Source: Chloroflexota bacterium
GTDB taxonomy: Bacteria > Chloroflexota > Dormibacteria > Dormibacterales > Dormibacteraceae
Direction of reading: 5' to 3'
Length of the DNA stretch: 6,524 nucleotides
Assembly (NCBI GenBank): GCA_003446775.1
Contig: DMCH01000153.1
Span: 48,507 to 55,030 of the forward strand
The position numbers and the translations under genes are program-made. A model generated the notes under the pieces. That model was given only the letters and a program-made list of their open reading frames with translations. It did no database searches and was not told the DNA's origin. Within the stretch, counting starts at the first letter, position 1. Every line of letters starts with the position of its first letter. Below, one piece after another: positions 5,303 through 6,524 of this stretch.

Positions 5303-6151
5303 ATGGCGCTGATGGATCCAGACGCGTCCGACGAGATGATCGACCACCTGGTCGATTTCTTCGACCAGATCGCCCCCGTCTACGACACCTGGGCGGGGGG
5401 CCAGCACGGCCGCATCGCCACGAGGCTGGTGGAGCTGGTCAAACCCAAGAAGGGACAGCACGCCCTCGACGTCGGAACCGGCACCGGCCTGGTCGCGCAC
5501 CTGGTGGCGGCGAAGGTAAGCCCCGGCTCCGTGATCGGCATCGACCTGTCAGATCGCATGCTCTCGATCGCCCGTTCTAGGCAGAGCAAGAACACCCAGT
5601 TCCTGGGCATGGCCGCAGAACGTCTTGTGTTCAGGCCGGAGACGTTTGACCTGGTGACCATGGGTGACGCGCTCGCGTACCTTTCCGATCCTGGCGATGG
5701 CCTGAGCGAAGCGCATCGTGTGCTCAAGACCGGCGGCCGGCTGGCCGTCTCGTGCCAGAGGCGCAGTCTTTCCACCCGCGCCCAGGACCTTTTTTTCCAG
5801 GGCCTTGCCCCGATGGCGCGGAGGCACTACCTGAGCCTTCCGCGCTACAGCTCGGAACGCAGCCGCTTTGGCGAACCTGATGTCCTACCCCAATTGCTGG
5901 ATTCGGCGGGCTTCAAGGTCGACATGCTGACCGAGATGGTCATGGGCGGTCGCACCCAGAACGCGCGCGAGTGGACGGAGCTGATGGCCGGCGCCGGGCC
6001 CCTTCCATACACGCTGATCAAGGCCCTGGGTCCGCGTTACCGGATGGAGCTCGAGGCCGAGGTCGAGGCGGCGATGGACAGCCTCGGCGATCCAGACGAC
6101 GCTTTTCGCTACCACCACTCGTACTTGATGGCGGTGGCCACCAAGCGCTGA
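5303..6151 (+). CDS. SAM-dependent class I methyltransferase (UbiE/Methyltransf_11-like)
   Basis: A 282-residue cytoplasmic protein with a Rossmann-type methyltransferase core. The UbiE-like lead-in FDQIAPVYDTW (20-30) precedes motif I, ALDVGTGTG (54-62), the SAM-binding glycine loop. GIDLS (79-83) carries the acidic residue D81 expected to bind the SAM ribose. FDLVTMGDALAYLSDP (115-130) is the motif II/IV region, and the HRVLKTGGRLAVS strand (138-150) closes the core. About 130 further, mostly helical residues form a substrate-side extension (PRYSSERSRFGEPDVL, then a final SYLMAVATKR strand), typical of small-molecule methyltransferases. The acceptor cannot be assigned. UbiE/MenG quinone methylation is possible, but no quinone genes are nearby. 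ATG 5303 is the first start after an in-frame stop at 5225-5227; its ribosome site is weak, and ATG 5312 is an alternative. It ends 10 nt before the convergent MFS gene. Confidence 0.88.
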   Translation: MALMDPDASDEMIDHLVDFFDQIAPVYDTWAGGQHGRIATRLVELVKPKKGQHALDVGTGTGLVAHLVAAKVSPGSVIGIDLSDRMLSIARSRQSKNTQFLGMAAERLVFRPETFDLVTMGDALAYLSDPGDGLSEAHRVLKTGGRLAVSCQRRSLSTRAQDLFFQGLAPMARRHYLSLPRYSSERSRFGEPDVLPQLLDSAGFKVDMLTEMVMGGRTQNAREWTELMAGAGPLPYTLIKALGPRYRMELEAEVEAAMDSLGDPDDAFRYHHSYLMAVATKR

Positions 6152-6166
6152 GGCGTTGCGCTCAGC
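6147..6166. terminator. Small hairpin spanning both stop codons of a convergent gene pair (possible bidirectional terminator)
   Basis: GCTGAG (6147-6152) and CTCAGC (6161-6166) are exact reverse complements separated by an 8-nt loop. Each arm includes one of the facing TGA stops (6149-6151 forward, 6164-6162 reverse). There is no T-run after either arm and the stem is only 6 bp, so function as an intrinsic terminator is doubtful. The symmetry may partly come from the two opposed TGA codons. Confidence 0.25.
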
Positions 6167-6524
6167 CGGTCGCTCGCGGCATGGCTTGTGTGCGACCGAT
6201 GGTCAGTCCCGCCACCAGCGCCGCAAGGAGGCAAAGCGCGGCCGCCACCGCGAATATCTCGCGATACTCCTGAAGAAAAGCGGCCCCCACCAACCGTTCG
6301 AGCTCATCGACCTGGGCGCGGACGTCCCCGGTGAGGTGCGGAGTGCCGAGGATCTGGCGAAAGCGGAACAGTCCGTAAGCCGTCAGGGCGGCGAGGCCGA
6401 TCAGCATCCCGACCGTCCTCGCAAGGACCACCAGACTCGAGGCGAGGCCGTGGTGCTCGGCGCGGGTCAGCTCCAGCACCCTGGCCGCCAGCGGCGCGAT
6501 GACGACCCCAAAACCGAGCCCGCA
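6162..6524 (-). CDS. MFS transporter, C-terminal part (DHA2/EmrB-QacA-like; 5' end outside window)
   Basis: The minus-strand frame is open to the window edge and ends at TGA 6164-6162, giving the last 120 residues of a membrane transporter. It begins with GLGFGVVIAP, the start of a conserved block near the end of 14-helix drug:H+ antiporters, and continues with HHGLASSLVVLARTVGMLIG (about residues 24-43), matching the G-x-ASS-x(4)-R-x-x-G pattern of that family. A hydrophobic helix at about 27-50 is followed by a 40-residue charged loop and a final helix at about 91-110, as expected for TM13, the long periplasmic loop and TM14 of DHA2 exporters. An internal GTG at 6479 is not the start, because conserved sequence continues upstream of it. 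It probably exports a drug or metabolite in the inner membrane; substrate and N-terminal domains are not visible. It converges on the methyltransferase. Confidence 0.82.
   Translation of the reverse strand, partial: CGLGFGVVIAPLAARVLELTRAEHHGLASSLVVLARTVGMLIGLAALTAYGLFRFRQILGTPHLTGDVRAQVDELERLVGAAFLQEYREIFAVAAALCLLAALVAGLTIGRTQAMPRATG

Noticed and set aside
1..6524. CRISPR arrays, tRNA genes, insertion-sequence ends, phage genes or an undescribed defence system
   Set aside because: I looked for spaced direct repeats, cloverleaf or CCA-end patterns, transposase or integrase motifs and nuclease/effector domains and saw none; all long coding regions have metabolic, transport or structural assignments.

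Overview
This is a G+C-rich (roughly two thirds by eye) bacterial chromosomal segment. Genes are tightly packed, GTG starts are common and stop/start overlaps are frequent. No tRNA, rRNA, insertion sequence, CRISPR array or phage signature was seen. The style and protein mix (AccA, a UbiE-like methyltransferase, bactofilin, a CBS/zinc-ribbon protein, a KAT-type aminotransferase) would suit a soil Chloroflexota/Dormibacterota-like or actinobacterial lineage. That placement is a weak inference; nothing in the window fixes the phylum.

Layout. Positions 1-4725 hold a forward run of seven genes: the 3' end of accA (acetyl-CoA carboxylase carboxyltransferase alpha), dtd (D-aminoacyl-tRNA deacylase), an EamA/DMT permease, a fold-type II PLP enzyme of the serine racemase/threonine dehydratase family, a CBS-pair protein with a C-terminal zinc ribbon, a class I/II aminotransferase, and a small single-pass membrane protein of unknown function. 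From dtd to the CBS gene the reading frames overlap by 8, 4 and 4 nt, so these genes are probably co-transcribed and translationally coupled. The aminotransferase follows immediately and probably starts upstream of its first ATG. A bactofilin on the minus strand (4733-5104) converges on the small membrane gene. A 198-nt divergent intergenic region, containing two short palindromes, separates it from a forward SAM-dependent methyltransferase (5303-6151). That gene in turn converges on the C-terminal part of a minus-strand MFS exporter cut by the window edge.

How the genes may work together. The central block joins tRNA proofreading against D-amino acids, a putative amino-acid/metabolite permease, a PLP enzyme with serine-racemase-like active-site residues, a probable nucleotide-sensing CBS protein and an aminotransferase. 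A small amino-acid (possibly D-amino-acid) metabolism operon is a reasonable hypothesis, but substrates cannot be read from sequence. The window is mostly ordinary metabolism. The points most worth a second look are the racemase-type residues beside dtd, the CBS/zinc-ribbon protein inside an amino-acid operon, the probable non-ATG start of the aminotransferase, and the unrecognised membrane protein facing a bactofilin.
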